From positions 1 through 42,417 of the forward strand of contig WTXD01000116.1 in NCBI GenBank assembly GCA_022496205.1: a stretch of 42,417 nt of DNA, given 5' to 3'. The notes beneath the pieces were generated by a model. It did no database searches. It was not told where the DNA came from and saw only the letters and a program-made list of their open reading frames with translations. The position numbers and the translations under genes are program-made. The DNA is from Gloeopeniophorella convolvens. Taxonomy: Eukaryota > Basidiomycota > Agaricomycetes > Russulales. Shown piece after piece: positions 1-11,212 of the stretch; positions within the stretch are counted from its first letter, which is position 1, and every line of letters begins with the position of its first letter.

Positions 1-281
1 GACAACTTGGAGGTCGCGAGACGGTCGGCGAGGAACTGACCGATGCTCTTGGTACCATAGAAGGTGCGGAAGTCCCATGTGAGTGCAAGGATATCGCGCC
101 AGAAAGCGTCGTCCAAGATTTGGCTGAGGACACCTTGCACATCGCCAGCTTCGACGTGCTTAGCGAAAGTGTTGAACCAAGATTGCGCTACCGCGGCGGC
201 ATCTACATTGTTGGGTTCCGAAACTCCCAGTCTCTCTAGCGTCGGTAGGGGTGCACGATTAATGTCCGCAATAGAAGTCAT
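1..281 (-). CDS. Flavin-containing monooxygenase-like protein, N-terminal part (runs off the window)
   Basis: The reverse strand opens at an ATG at 281 and stays open to the window edge (93 codons). The start reads MTSIADINRAPLPTLERLG, followed by WFNTFAKHVEAGDVQGVL and then LTWDFRTFYG. This matches the NTF2/SnoaL-like N-terminal segment that precedes the FAD/NAD(P)-binding Rossmann folds in a large basidiomycete monooxygenase-like family. The dinucleotide-binding GxGxxG motifs would lie beyond the window, so catalytic competence cannot be judged. The family is generally thought to oxidise small molecules with FAD and NADPH; the substrate is unknown. A TATA-like element lies about 50 nt upstream. 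The family assignment rests on recalled similarity of this short segment. Confidence 0.75.
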   Translation of the reverse strand, partial: MTSIADINRAPLPTLERLGVSEPNNVDAAAVAQSWFNTFAKHVEAGDVQGVLSQILDDAFWRDILALTWDFRTFYGTKSIGQFLADRLATSKL

Positions 282-332
282 CGCCGCTGAAAGGTAGATA
301 GACCGTCTGGGAAAACTGCGATGGGTCGATTG

Positions 333-338
333 TATATA
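333..338 (-). promoter_or_regulatory. TATA-like element upstream of the monooxygenase-like gene
   Basis: TATATA lies about 52 nt upstream of the ATG at 281, on the strand transcribed leftward. The spacing is reasonable for a TATA box with a short 5' leader. It is inferred from position and sequence only. Confidence 0.35.
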
Positions 339-3048
339 CGAACACGAGTCGTTTCATTTATAGGTCCTGAAAAGAAATAGGGGTCGACGGGCCGAGGTGT
401 GTCGTCTTCAACCCATGACTTGCCTATGACATCCGCCTCTCCGTCGGCATGAGCTCTCTCAAGGCAGTCCGGCGCAGGGAGCTTTCCAAAATAGTCATCT
501 AATCGGCTCCACCGATGAACGGGGACGAGCCATGGAAAAGCTGCCCCGTAGTGTGCGCAACTAATGGGGGAATGAGTGAGGGAGGAAGGGGCCAATGTCA
601 CTAAATCGTTAATGCAAGGATGTTGAATCGAAAGTTTGCGAGCCCGTTGAAAATGGACGCGAACAACTGCCATATCGGAACTGTCGGCCCGCCTAGAACA
701 CGCGACGAAGCACGTGATTAGAAAGCAAAGCGACGAGTCGGCTCGGAGTCGAGGACCGTTATTATTCCGTGAACGACACGACCGGACCAGGGACTATGGA
801 TCCAGGTCTTTGTTTGCTTTGAATGCCGCAGCGTAAGCGTGACCATGCCACAGGAACTTGGGCGTGAGCCTTGTGGATCAAAGGGCTTGGACACTTGTGT
901 CAGCTTGTGTCTGTGGCTAGCCTTTCCGCTTTGCCAACTACGGATAGAATAAAACGCGAACGCGACCATGCTCGACCGTGTCATTCCACCTTTCAACGAA
1001 CTCACCCCCGCGCAACATACGGTCACATCACATGCAATCTCTGACTACTATCCTCAGAATGAAGCGTGCGCCTGTACCGCCAATGTCCCTGCCATCCGCC
1101 GCCCCGAGCAGTGAGTCTGTTGAGACCTCCCAGCTGCCGTATATTCTAGACAAGCCCGTGGTAATGCCAGACGGCTCACCCGGCTGGGCGAGCCAGCCAT
1201 GGAATTGCACTTTCCAGGTCCGTCTCACTGCACGCTGATAAAGGGAGTTCACTGAATCTTGGGTAGAATGGGGATACCGCCTGGGCACTCGGCGGGAACG
1301 GGCGGTGGCGCCTCGTCAACGTAATTGGGAGCAGCTTCATGGAGGATGTTGAGGTAAAAGCGACGTCCAGCGCCACCGTTCAATTATTTACGCGAGGTTG
1401 CACAGGGTCGTACGCAAGTCGCATATACTGCGATATGGACCAAGGATGGACAGGCTATGAGAGGAACGTTCGCACCGGGATGTGGCGACATCAAACCGAA
1501 TACAGCAGCAGTACGGAGGCTCCTCCACGACGAGGGTGCACGCTGCGTCGAAAGCGAAGATTGGGCGGCAGTCCTGAGGTACGATGGTCCCGGAGTACAT
1601 CTGTCGGGCGATCAGGAGTCGGAAGATTCCAGATGAAAGCGGGTATTCCGCGTCAAGGGGATCAAGTTTACGCAATGAGGAATTTGCAACGGGGTAGGAT
1701 AGCTCGGGGGATGACCGAATGCTCTCAGCGGGTATGGGTTGCCATATGGGTAGGGTTGATTGGTAGTGTCTGGTGAGAGAGGGATAGTCGTAGTAGTGAA
1801 TTGTAGGACACACTTTACATGACGTCAGCAGCGGATGAAGTATGGCAAGGGCCGGCAAACGATACAATTATACGGCGGCAGATTCTAAGGCGAGGAGGCT
1901 GATAGTGGGACGAACTAGTGACAGATGTTATTGGGCTCAGGTCTTAAGGCCGCACATACGCGCAGAAATGCCCTGCGCATTAGCGTCGGAAGGCCCGGGT
2001 CCGGAGATGTGTAAAATATTGCTCTAGTCCCCTCGTAACGTATCCTGCAGTTGATCTGGCTCAGTGATTAGGCGGATGGCTGCCGTGTTGGAACCGGAAG
2101 GACAGACCTTATGCAATAACCATCCATGATGATCATGCGACGACAACGTATCCGAGTACAGACAGATCGGCGAGCGACCGTGCACAGAGGGTCTACCGAG
2201 TCAGGGAAACAAGGTAATGCTGAGGAAAGGATGTTTGATTAACATGAAATCGAGAACGCGCATGCCCTGCGAAATAGTCCGTCATCGAAGGCGACTCACG
2301 AAGTAACCTTGGGTTTTGACCAATCTCCACGATGACGCAGCAAGTCTGCCGCGGAAGTCGCCCAAATACTTCAGCAGAACGGTGCAGCTTGATCGTGTTG
2401 AGGGGGATGCTAGGCATGCATCATCACGGTGCGTCCCGTCCCCGGCTCGGAATGGGCGATGGGGAAGTCTGCGACGTATGGCCCGACGTAAATCCCAGAA
2501 AAGCCTGGCAGCAGGTGCTGAGATTGACAGCCAACCGATGTGAGTGAATGAATGTAGGATATCATGGCCTAGAGAGAGGATGTGGTTCCAGTTTGCGCTA
2601 CTGGCGGCCGTTGCTGAGAGCAAAGACAGGCAAAGACCAACCACAGCTGGTCTGCTCCATCCGGAGGCTGGAGCTCGGCTCAATCCGGCTGGCAACCTCC
2701 GGCCCTCCCTGCACGCGCGATCGTGGTTGCCACGGCCACGAATTACAACCTTTCGACGGCCTCAACTCGAACACCGCTGTGACTACCTTCTTTGTGGCGT
2801 ATGGCATCTGCAGTTGATGCTTGCAATCTTCGTTCCCATGTAGATGTTTATGAACGAGGTTCACTTCGTGCTGTTATGGCTCGATGCATATGACTTGCTT
2901 CAATGAGAGCGCAAATCGACAACAATCGTTGATAAAAGTGCTGTTTTACATCTCGTAATGCCGTACAAATCTAGTGATCAATGCGTACTATGAGGTACTG
3001 TGTGGTCTGTGAATCGATTGAATCTATCTAAAACGGCTCGTCCCTAGC
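339..3048. other. Long intergenic stretch without a convincing gene
   Basis: About 2.7 kb separate the monooxygenase-like promoter from the 3' end of the transporter gene. Short open frames exist on both strands but none shows a recognised domain, a coherent start and splice signals. Two stretches look slightly coding. One is a plus-strand frame from the ATG at 1032 to 1238, containing PYILDKPVVMPDGSPGW. The other is a minus-strand frame at about 1251-1385, containing FYLNILHEAAPNYVDEAPPP, which is closed upstream by a TAA. Neither could be tied to a known family. The stretch may hold a decayed gene or simply be spacer. Confidence 0.5.
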
Positions 3049-4841
3049 TCAGAACAAGTAATTGAGGGTATACGTAACTAAAGCGGTCATCGTGAAGAAC
3101 ATCAGGACATATTGAGGAATCAGGAATGCAGACAAATGTTCCGCCGAACCAGTTGGCGAGTATATTTGAGTAAGGAATACCTGATGCGCCGGTCAGGGGA
3201 ATGCTGAGTCGTGGTCAGCGAAAGAGCTTACCTGAGTCGTGGCAGTTGGCAGACCCGAGAATAGGCTAATTTCAACAACAATCAGTCACAAAAGATACAT
3301 ACGGAAAGGAATGCGTACATGCATACAAATTGCAGAACCTTGTCGTTGCGGTCAATGAAGCCGGCGTGCACAAACGCCTGCGTGATGCCAACCCCAAACA
3401 CGGGTGTAATGACCATCTTCCCAAGTGCCAAGGCAGTGATGGCGCCACGAGGGAATGCCTCACCCGCGCCTACACGCAGACGCGCGAGAGCGCTACCGAG
3501 ACATACGAGACCAATTGGCACGCTCGCAGCCCCCACGAAAGTCGCCGTGTCGAGCACAAATGCCAGCGGCGGCTGTCCGTCCGGCGCTACGGGCCGAAAA
3601 CGGGGCTGGAAGCCTGCCGATGGCGGCACGAAGAGTGCCTTGAGCGGGCTCACGAGCGCGACCGGAATCGCGAGGAGGATCGCCAGCGGCGTGGGCTTGA
3701 GGAGTTCCATCATGAACCGCTTTGTGCGGGCACGCAGGCGGCTCGGGGAGCGGTAACTTGATGTCGGTGGCGGGATGTCGGAGAAATGGACAATGGGGAC
3801 GTGTTGAATGTCATCGAGCACGACAGTTGGCGTCGGGGACACCACTGTAGGAGCTTTGAAGACTGCCTTTCCATCCACAGCATCGGAAGGGATGTCGTGT
3901 CGCCCGTACTTGTAAGCGTTCGCTGGGGCACGGGAGTCATATGGGGCTTCCGGCTTTTCTCGGGGGTCCGACCTGGGTGCCTCCGTATCGCTGGGCCTCT
4001 CAGCCCTCTCCGAACGGTGAAGGAAGGAAAATAATCTGAGGTATGTGGTGATCTTTGCGACTAATTTGATTCTTCGGGCACGTATCCTCTCGCGAACCTC
4101 GTCCGACTCGATATCGGGACCGTCAAAATCCTTGGCTACAATCAAGAAACCTCCAAGAGGGAAAAGAGTGATCTAACGTTCTGTCAGAATCATGAAATGC
4201 ACCCATGAGGATGGTCTACGCACGTAAAAGATAAGAATCAGCGCCGCTACGTATGCGATTGCGAGATTCTGGTCCTCGATGCCATCGAACGGTGCAGACG
4301 CCGTGATGCCCAGTACGATGGCAGTCGCTGCGAGCGACGTTTGTGAACCATGCGAAGAGAATAGACCGAGAAGGGACGTACGAATATCACCGTAGTTTCC
4401 CCATCCTCCGGCTGCTATAATCCCATACCGAAACCGGTGGGGTACCCAGAAGACCTGCTTGATCATCCAAGCCATCACGGAGCCCAGCACTCCATACAAC
4501 AATCCGGCGACGGTTAAAGGCCCTAGTGCGTTGATATTTTGTGGCGTAAATGAAGGTACGATCCGAGAGAATAGAAGGCACGGCATGGCGATATTCTAGA
4601 GACTGCCACTTAGACGGACAAGCGTCATCGGATGAAAAGAACCGCACCAGGACAATTTGAGCCGCACCACGCGCAGCTTCCACAGGAAACAGATCCGCCT
4701 TGGTGAGTGCGAAACCCGCGCCCACCGTTGAGAAGCTGCGTGCGTGTCAGAGCTCATCAATCGATGAGAACGCATGCGGTGCACCGACGTTCGGATTAAA
4801 GGCCGCACCGAGGTCCAGACGAGGGCGCCGGTGGAAATCAT
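3049..4841 (-). CDS. Auxin efflux carrier (Mem_trans) family membrane transporter
   Basis: Six exons (4789-4841, 4648-4735, 4224-4595, 3319-4172, 3232-3265, 3049-3180) join in phase to give 510 residues. All five introns are 51-53 nt; donors are GTCGGT, GTGCGG, GTGCGT, GTACGC and GTAAGC, and the first has a CTGAC branch site. The protein starts MISTGALVWTSVRPLIR, then FALTKADLFPVEAARGA, LFSRIVPSFTPQNI and FWVPHRFRYGIIAAGGWGNY, which is typical of fungal PF03547 proteins related to plant PIN and yeast YLR152C/ECM3. A hydrophilic charged loop (about residues 185-310) separates the two hydrophobic halves. The last exon reads VFLTQIYSPTGSAEHLSAFL and ends in a membrane segment. It is likely an integral membrane carrier of the ER or plasma membrane; the substrate is unknown. 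The ATG at 4841 is chosen because the family begins there. Confidence 0.9.
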
Positions 4842-5624
4842 GGTAGGAGGGATGTGTGTTTTGTTGAGCCCCGAAGGAAAGTCGATCATTTTATCGGGCA
4901 GCTGAAAACGAGGCCTGAGAGAGAAAAGACGGAGAGCCGAGGCGGCTATCGACAGGCCATCGTGCATGCTCCTGTGACCTTCCGCGGTTGATGGAGCACG
5001 TATTATGGCCTTCTACTCCGGACACATGTAAATCCAGAAGACTTTGAGACATAGTTCGGCCGAATCGCACTTGCTCGTGGCCGTTCGGTAGTGTCGTTTT
5101 GGAAGTTTTGGGCGGCTTCGAGGTTCGGTGCCTGTTCGATTGCGTCAAGCCTCCTCCGGTGCGCCCGGCCCGCCGGGAGCCCCATACGTAAAGATTCGGA
5201 AACGCTCGTTATGGGTCTAACTTGAGGCTTGAGCCGAGCTCGCTGAGACGCGCCAGAAAACCCAAAGACTGGCATAGGCCCTGGGTCCTAGCGATGACCA
5301 TAGCATCCCATTGGCTAGCATTGGCTCTACCGAACGCATTAGCTCGAGCTATTGCTCACTTAGTGGAAGTCAGTGAATAACTTGTCTTGCCAGTGCGAGC
5401 GGTCTCCTTGTACCTCAGGCCCCTTTTGGCCGCATTGGATTGCGGCAGTATGTGGGCAGCGAACGCAAGAGACGAAGGAGAGAATAAAATTATTTGTATA
5501 TTTGCCAACAAACCGATTCTAGGCCCTACCCTACTTCCGAGACCGCTGTCAACGATTGGCCTTCACCGACCCCACACCTCTCTCGGAGCGCGTAACAGAT
5601 TGCATGATACGTCTTTCCGTAAAA
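4842..5624. other. Intergenic region, promoter side of the transporter
   Basis: This gap holds the upstream region of the transporter gene and the downstream region of the first F-box gene, both on the minus strand. Short frames are present, but I see no conserved protein, RNA gene or repeat in it. Confidence 0.5.
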
Positions 5625-7136
5625 TTAGATACACCAGTGGCTCAGAGCATTGTCATAGTTGGTGTTACAAAACACTTTGACAGGGCGGCCTGCCCGTTGA
5701 CGTGCCCCGAGGAATGCTGTGAAAGGGTCCAGTGCGGACGCGTGCCGGTTGTCGCCCCTCGCAAACAGGAGCTCCACCTCTCCAAGGTTGGGCAGTATAT
5801 CCGGAGGTGTTTCTCCGCCATTTTCTCCCAGGAAACGTGCAAGTGGCGATGCCATCGCGCCTTCTACCCGGAGTCTCTTCACTCCGCAGAACGGTTGAAG
5901 GAATCCATTCCATGGCGACTCCGAGGAGGGCCCTGCATGAATCTCGGTCATGGTTGACCACGTTGATCGGAAATCGCGTCGAAAGTACCCAAGCGAGAGC
6001 TCCTCTACGACTGAGAGCGTTGCATGGAGGGAAGCGCCAACCTGGATCATTACTGCAAACTGGCCGATCTCCGCGAAGTTTGAGAACCGGATCCTGTACG
6101 GGGGTTGTTGTACAGGCTGGGAATACGTTCGCATCCCGAAGTAGAATGCGTGTCCTAGGAAGGTAATCTGTGCGGCCGGGTATTTCGGCGTCTCCACTTC
6201 ACTGAGGAACTGCGCAAGGTGTGGGATAGAGAACTCGGGCCCGCTGGGAAGAGACACTTTGAGGTCCTCAAGGTAAGGCGCGACCAAGCCAGAGACAAGA
6301 CTCTCCAGATACATTCTATCTCCGAGAAAGTGGAAGATGGAAAGTTTGGGCAGTACAGTCATATACTGCTTAAAGGCGACAGGGCCCGGGTTACCTCCGC
6401 TCGAATACCTAGGGGACATCAGGAAGTCCAAAACCAGGCGATTGAGTCTGGGCATCGAGCGTAAATATATAGCCAACATCCCCGGCATGAGATATGGGGT
6501 CTCCTGAATGCGCTCCAGATTGAGTTGAACAAGGTTCGTCGCGGATGAGAGTAATCGGGACAATGAAGGGAGGGAAACGTTGCGCATGGAGAGAAGGAGC
6601 AAGTGGCTTGCAGATCCCGCGAGAAAAGTGTTGGGGATGCTAAGCTTTCCCTGGGGACAAATATTCAGAATCTCCAGTGCCGGAAACGGCGCATCCATCG
6701 ACGAGAAGAGCCTATCCAAGGAGGAGTCCGATCCATGGATGGAAACGCTATTGATGCGGTCACGATGCTGAAGCGCGTACATCATGTCGTCTTCGTCCGT
6801 GGTGAAAGTTCTAAGGTGCGCGTAGTCGATTAGGATCGGAAGGGATGGTGAGGTTGTTAAGATTTCTTCCACGCGGGAGCCATTCGTCAGGAAGATCTTC
6901 ATATCCAAGCGGCGAGGGGACGCGAATGCAACATTTCGCCATCTTCGGCACACATGCGTGAGCATGCGCCACCCTGAGTTTCCACGCTGCCAATTTTTCT
7001 GATGTATGACGGTGCGGTCCCGATGGTATCCTAGCCGGTAGAAGTCGAAGATGTCGAGGAGAACATTATCTGAGAGTTTATTGGCCGACGTTGACCGACC
7101 GTCGCGGACTACTGTACTGGAGTCAAAGACTGACAT
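5625..7136 (-). CDS. F-box / leucine-rich-repeat-like protein, cluster copy 1
   Basis: A single-exon frame runs from the ATG at 7136 (MSVFDSSTVVRDGRS) to TAA at 5625, 503 residues; the open frame extends slightly upstream without an ATG. Residues about 20-65 contain the F-box signature: LSDNVLLDIFDFYR, then GWRMLTHVCRRWRNVAFASP. Several leucine-rich segments follow (for example LPSLSRLLSSATNLVQLNLERI and LRSMPRLNRLVLDFL), as in the large basidiomycete F-box families. Such proteins are expected to bind Skp1 through the F-box and recruit a target to an SCF ubiquitin ligase through the C-terminal repeats; the target is unknown. The domain order matches the copies at 7686-9288 and 11213-12741, although overall identity is low. 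An extra 5' exon like that of copy 2 cannot be excluded. Confidence 0.8.
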   Translation of the reverse strand: MSVFDSSTVVRDGRSTSANKLSDNVLLDIFDFYRLGYHRDRTVIHQKNWQRGNSGWRMLTHVCRRWRNVAFASPRRLDMKIFLTNGSRVEEILTTSPSLPILIDYAHLRTFTTDEDDMMYALQHRDRINSVSIHGSDSSLDRLFSSMDAPFPALEILNICPQGKLSIPNTFLAGSASHLLLLSMRNVSLPSLSRLLSSATNLVQLNLERIQETPYLMPGMLAIYLRSMPRLNRLVLDFLMSPRYSSGGNPGPVAFKQYMTVLPKLSIFHFLGDRMYLESLVSGLVAPYLEDLKVSLPSGPEFSIPHLAQFLSEVETPKYPAAQITFLGHAFYFGMRTYSQPVQQPPYRIRFSNFAEIGQFAVMIQVGASLHATLSVVEELSLGYFRRDFRSTWSTMTEIHAGPSSESPWNGFLQPFCGVKRLRVEGAMASPLARFLGENGGETPPDILPNLGEVELLFARGDNRHASALDPFTAFLGARQRAGRPVKVFCNTNYDNALSHWCI

Positions 7137-7685
7137 GCGTGGCAAGGCATGGACTTACCACTCCCAGAAACATCTGCGAGCGACGAGAGGCGGGGCCCAG
7201 ATGAGTCCCTTGGTGGAGCGGTGGCAGACATGAACTGGCTCCGTGGACAAACTGACAGTGCGAGGCCGTGCTAGGCGTGCAGCTCACTTGGAAGAGAGTA
7301 CCTGGTTATGCTTTGATGCAGGTCCGCTAGTCGGGTTAAACGTTAAACGCTGTAGTGAGCCCCTGAATGCGAGCGTCGCGGTCGGAAGAGTCCGAGTAGC
7401 GGTGGCCGGCCGTGCTGATTTGCTGCAATGCCTTCGTTCCCACGCTTGGCTCGGCTGGCACGTGTCAGGAGTCAACTTGGAGGGGCACACTGCTTGCAAC
7501 AAAGCCACTGCATGTGAGCCTCTATGTACAGTGAATAGCCCCGACGACGTAAAGAGACGGTATACGTATGTAAATGTGGGAGCGTCTTCAATTTGCGGAT
7601 AGCATAGAATTTACCAGAAAGCGTGCCGCGTCACCACGGAACCTCCCGCAAGCATCTGTTACCCATCCCGTAGGTCTTCCCACTC
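7137..7685. other. Intergenic spacer between F-box copies 1 and 2
   Basis: About 550 bp between the start of copy 1 and the stop of copy 2, both on the minus strand. It must contain the promoter of copy 1 and the terminator of copy 2. I saw no further gene, repeat or RNA. Confidence 0.5.
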
Positions 7686-9288
7686 TCAGAAGAACCAGTG
7701 AACCCTTCCCCACTCTTCCGCTGAGAGCATCTTACAAAAAGTCTCCACAGGACGAGCGGCGCTCTGGCGTGCCGCGGCGAAGGGCTCGAGGGCATCGAAG
7801 GCTTCACCAAGCTGGACGTACCCTTCTTCGAACTGGAGTTCGATCTCCTCCAGCACGGGCAACACATCCGCGCACGCCCCATCTCCTCGGGGAGCCAAAA
7901 ATAGTGCGAGGTCGAATAGGACCCCGCTCTCCACGCGGAGCGTCCGCACGCTGCGGAAATGCTTGAGCAGCTCGTGCCACGGCGGGGTTGCAGCTGATCG
8001 CCATTCATGTTGCAGATCGTCTTGCCAGTACACAAAGGCAAGTTCTTCGACGCTATCCAACGTAGTTGATAGAGCGCGACACAGCTGCGCCATGAGTGAC
8101 ATCTGCTTCTCGATCCCGCGTTCCGCCAGCTCAAGGCTGAGCGGGGCTTGCGCGCTTGAATAGGGTCGGGGGCCCACCCATAGACCGAAAGAGGATGCAG
8201 TGAAGAATATAGTTGCGACGGGGTATCGCAATAGCTCCGACTCGGTTATGAACTGGCAAAGTCGCGAGACCGTGAGGTCAGTGCTAAACTCGCCGAATAG
8301 CGTCAGTTGGAGGTCTCTGAGAAGAGGGGCTTCTGCGTCATCTACAACACCTTCCAGATACTCTGGGCGCCCTCGATAGTGGAATGTGGTCAGATTCGGG
8401 AGGGTGGAATGGCGACCCCCCGAGTGTGCTGGTGTCGTTAACGGTGGAGTAGGAATGTCCGATGAGGGTAGGAAGCTGAATATTAGGCGCTTCAGATGAG
8501 GCACGGCTCGAAGGAGACCCAAGAAGGTGTCCGGTGTCAGCGAAGGATGAGCATGAATGCGTTCTAAACGCAGAGCAAGGAGATTGGTAAGGGGGTCCAG
8601 GAAACGTGGCAGTTGGGCGGGGACAGCCCCGCGCAATGTGAGCGATGCTAGGCGCGGCGCGAAACCGCCAAGAAGCTCGCCAGGGACGTTTGGTCTTCCC
8701 GTAAAGTTGAGTTCGAAGGACTCCAGCGCTGGGAATGGCTTTGATAACGCCACAAGAATATCTTGGCGAGGTTTTGCGGGGAGCTCGATGCGAATCGTGT
8801 GTATCCGTTCGGGTTGCCGTAGCGCGGTGAGGACATCATCTTCGTCATTGGCGCCCATTGTGCGAGCAGAAGCGTAGTTGACGACAACCGGAAGGAAAGG
8901 CAGATGCCTGAGCATTTCTTTTGCCGGAGCGCCGTGATTTAGGTGGAGCATCAACCGCAGACGGAACGACGAGGCGAGGGCAATGCTGCGCCATCGGCGC
9001 GTCACGTGGGCTAGGGTGTACCACCCACTTTTGCTATTCCACGTTTTCATCCCCGGAACCTGAGTATCTTGGAAGACCAGGTTCTTGTATGAGTCAAAAA
9101 TTTCCAAGATAACATCGTCAGCGAGTTGATCAAATGTGAGTGCAACACCTGCTTGCTAGAGATCAGTGATATCGCATGGCGGAGCACGGCGAAGGCATAC
9201 GCTTGGTAGAAAGCTCCATCACGGCGGCAGCAGATGTTTCCAACGCTTCTGGAGAAGCGCATACATTGTCGGACGTGATGAAAGACAT
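7686..9288 (-). CDS. F-box / leucine-rich-repeat-like protein, cluster copy 2
   Basis: Two exons, 9201-9288 and 7686-9148, are joined across a 52-nt intron (donor GTATGC, branch CACTGAT, acceptor CAG) in phase 1, giving 516 residues. The first exon reads MSFITSDNVCASPEALETS; the second opens with the F-box, VALTFDQLADDVILEIFDSY, followed by GWYTLAHVTRRWRSIALASS. The remaining 400 residues are leucine-rich (LPRFLDPLTNLLALRLERI, LRAVPHLKRLIFSFL, FRSVRTLRVESG) and end with EWGRVHWFF. By family knowledge it is a substrate receptor for an SCF-type E3 ligase; its substrate is unknown. It is the best-preserved member of the cluster and a useful template for reading the damaged copies. The phase-1 first intron is at the same place in copy 3, supporting common origin. 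Confidence 0.85.
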
Positions 9289-9769
9289 TGGTGGGCTGTA
9301 AATTTGCAGGGGAGAGTGCCACTGCGAGATGCTGGTGGGTTAGGGAAAGATGTTGGCAGGCCCCCAGCCACAAAGGATGGGGAACCACGTTACATTTAGC
9401 TACGTGAGGCAATATAGTGCTGATCAGGACGGCAGCAGACCATGCCGATGCCGAATCGTATCAACGTACTACTAAGATGGTGGTGTTCAACGGAGGTTAC
9501 AGTAAGGAAGTGAGGAAATGAGACTAACTGGAGAGATGGCAAGGTCGCGTTTGAAAAGAAGCACAGATACAATCGAGCGTGACCCGAAAGCTCAGCCCTG
9601 TGCATACTTTCAGAAAGCAGCAGCGACACGCAGCCACCGCATGCCGTCACCAGAGAGGTGCGTGCATGACGTTCTCACAGGCCGGCCAGCGCTAGGGTCC
9701 TGTGAGACACCTCCGAGTTGTTGATAACGGCCTAGCGCCCGAGCGTGTTGAGAAATGTCCGGATTAACC
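9289..9769. other. Intergenic spacer between copy 2 and the F-box pseudogene
   Basis: This gap of about 480 bp is upstream of F-box copy 2 and should contain its promoter. No TATA box, repeat or coding stretch that I can support. Confidence 0.45.
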
Positions 9770-10860
9770 GGCGCACCTCAGCTTGGCCTTACGCGCGAGC
9801 TCGGATGCCTCCCCTGTGCCTGAAAACACAGTACTAATCAACCTCTTCCAGAGCGGGGAGCTCCTGGAGCAGCGCGCCCCTGTCGCCGAGTTAGCACGGC
9901 ACCCCCTGTGCGACGCCGTGCCACCGTCTTGCCGACGGGGTGTCCCAGAGACCGTCGTGGAACAGACGGGGATACGGGAACAACACGCGTCCAATGGTGC
10001 CCAAAAGGCAGCCAACTTCGGGTGCGCACAGCTGCATTAGTAACTCCATTCGGCAGTTGGAGCGGTTCCTCAGGACCTCGATGCAATACGGCACATGGCC
10101 CGTGCATATTTCATGCGCATTGTGGTGGGCTCAGCCCAGGCTCGTCCGAGAAAGCCCCGGAATGAGCTGCGCGGTCGCGGAACCGAAAGTTGTTCAGGAT
10201 CTGGAGCGCCCCATCAGAAAAGAGGATAGAGAAAGGGGCTACGGGGGACTCGACGGACCAACGTGTGAAGTCGACGACGAGATGGCGGAGAGCAGCGGTC
10301 GCGGAGATCGGCCAGACCATCAACAGTGAGAGTCCGGAGAGCTTGAGGGAACACAACGGCTCGCGAACGGGGGCACTGAGCGTCCGCGGGCCCTTGTCGG
10401 TTGTCATGCTCATTGCTGGACGTCCCAAGCGCCGTGAAAGGCGCCAGAAAAGGTCGGTCTCGGAACAGATGAAAAAGACAGTGCGTGGTGCAGGGTGGCT
10501 CTTCAGCGACGAGAGTGTCAGTAAGCCAAATGACGTATTTCTGGTAACGGGTGTAGTAGTCGATGTCGAGGAACGGGAGGCCCGCGAGCGTCTCTCGCAC
10601 GGATATGTGCAGTGTGAACTGGAGATCTCCTACTAGATACTAGAGCGTCTCGGCCCAGGCGAGCGACCGAGTCGGAACCTAGGACGATGTTGCGCCAGCG
10701 CCTGTTGACATATACGAGCGTATACCATCTGAACTTGCTACTCCGTGTACATTAAACTCCGTGGAGAATGTCGAGTTCGAAAGCATCGAGACCCTCGGAG
10801 AGGACAGTGGTGTCGTCGGGACTGAGAGGCTCAAGCGCTCATTCATTGAATCGAAGTCGT
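9770..10860 (-). pseudogene. Decayed F-box / LRR gene of the same cluster
   Basis: Fragments in all three minus-strand frames align in order with the neighbouring F-box proteins. FRWYTLVYVNRRWRNIVLGS (about 10665-10725) matches GWYTLAHVTRRWRSIALASS of copy 2. It is followed in another frame by LQFTLHISVRETLAGLPFLD and LTDTLVAEEPP. A third frame gives VFFICSETDLFWRL and LRHLVVDFTRWS. Near 9840-9860 ALLQELPALEEVD matches HVLPALEEVHVQYL of copy 3 and runs into a stop. Frameshifts, in-frame stops and large missing segments make a functional protein impossible. No clear F-box remains upstream of the WYTL segment. It is best read as a dead tandem duplicate; gene-by-gene comparison would fix its exact limits. 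Confidence 0.8.
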
Positions 10861-11212
10861 CCGACAGCCGAAATCCTATGATTACGTAATAATACAAATA
10901 TTCAATGAGTAATTGCTCAACGCCACACGCCAGCCAAGGCCAGCCATCGCACCCCCCATACGCCCCCGGTGTGACATTCCTCACGTCCACCCCGACGGCA
11001 ATCGTCGTTGAGAAAAGGTTCCAGCCCCCGCGGGTGCGTATGGTATGCACCCGTCTCATTGGCGGATTCGCCAAGCTCGCCGGTGGGTACCTGCACGGAA
11101 CAAATGGCGGAATGGCTTGACGCGATGCACAAGGATTTTTGAGTGACACATGAAGCGCCTCCAAATGTTCGTGTCGCATGCTGTAGCACTGCCGAGAAGC
11201 TGCGACCGATCT
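10861..11212. other. Intergenic spacer, slightly A+T-rich
   Basis: About 350 bp between the pseudogene and the stop of F-box copy 3, including an A+T-rich patch around 10880-10915 that may be the 3' end signal region of copy 3 on the minus strand. No gene or repeat seen. Confidence 0.4.

Noticed and set aside
278..673. Minus-strand 131-codon frame upstream of the monooxygenase-like gene
   Set aside because: It runs over the TATA-like element and overlaps the monooxygenase ATG in another frame; no recognisable domain.
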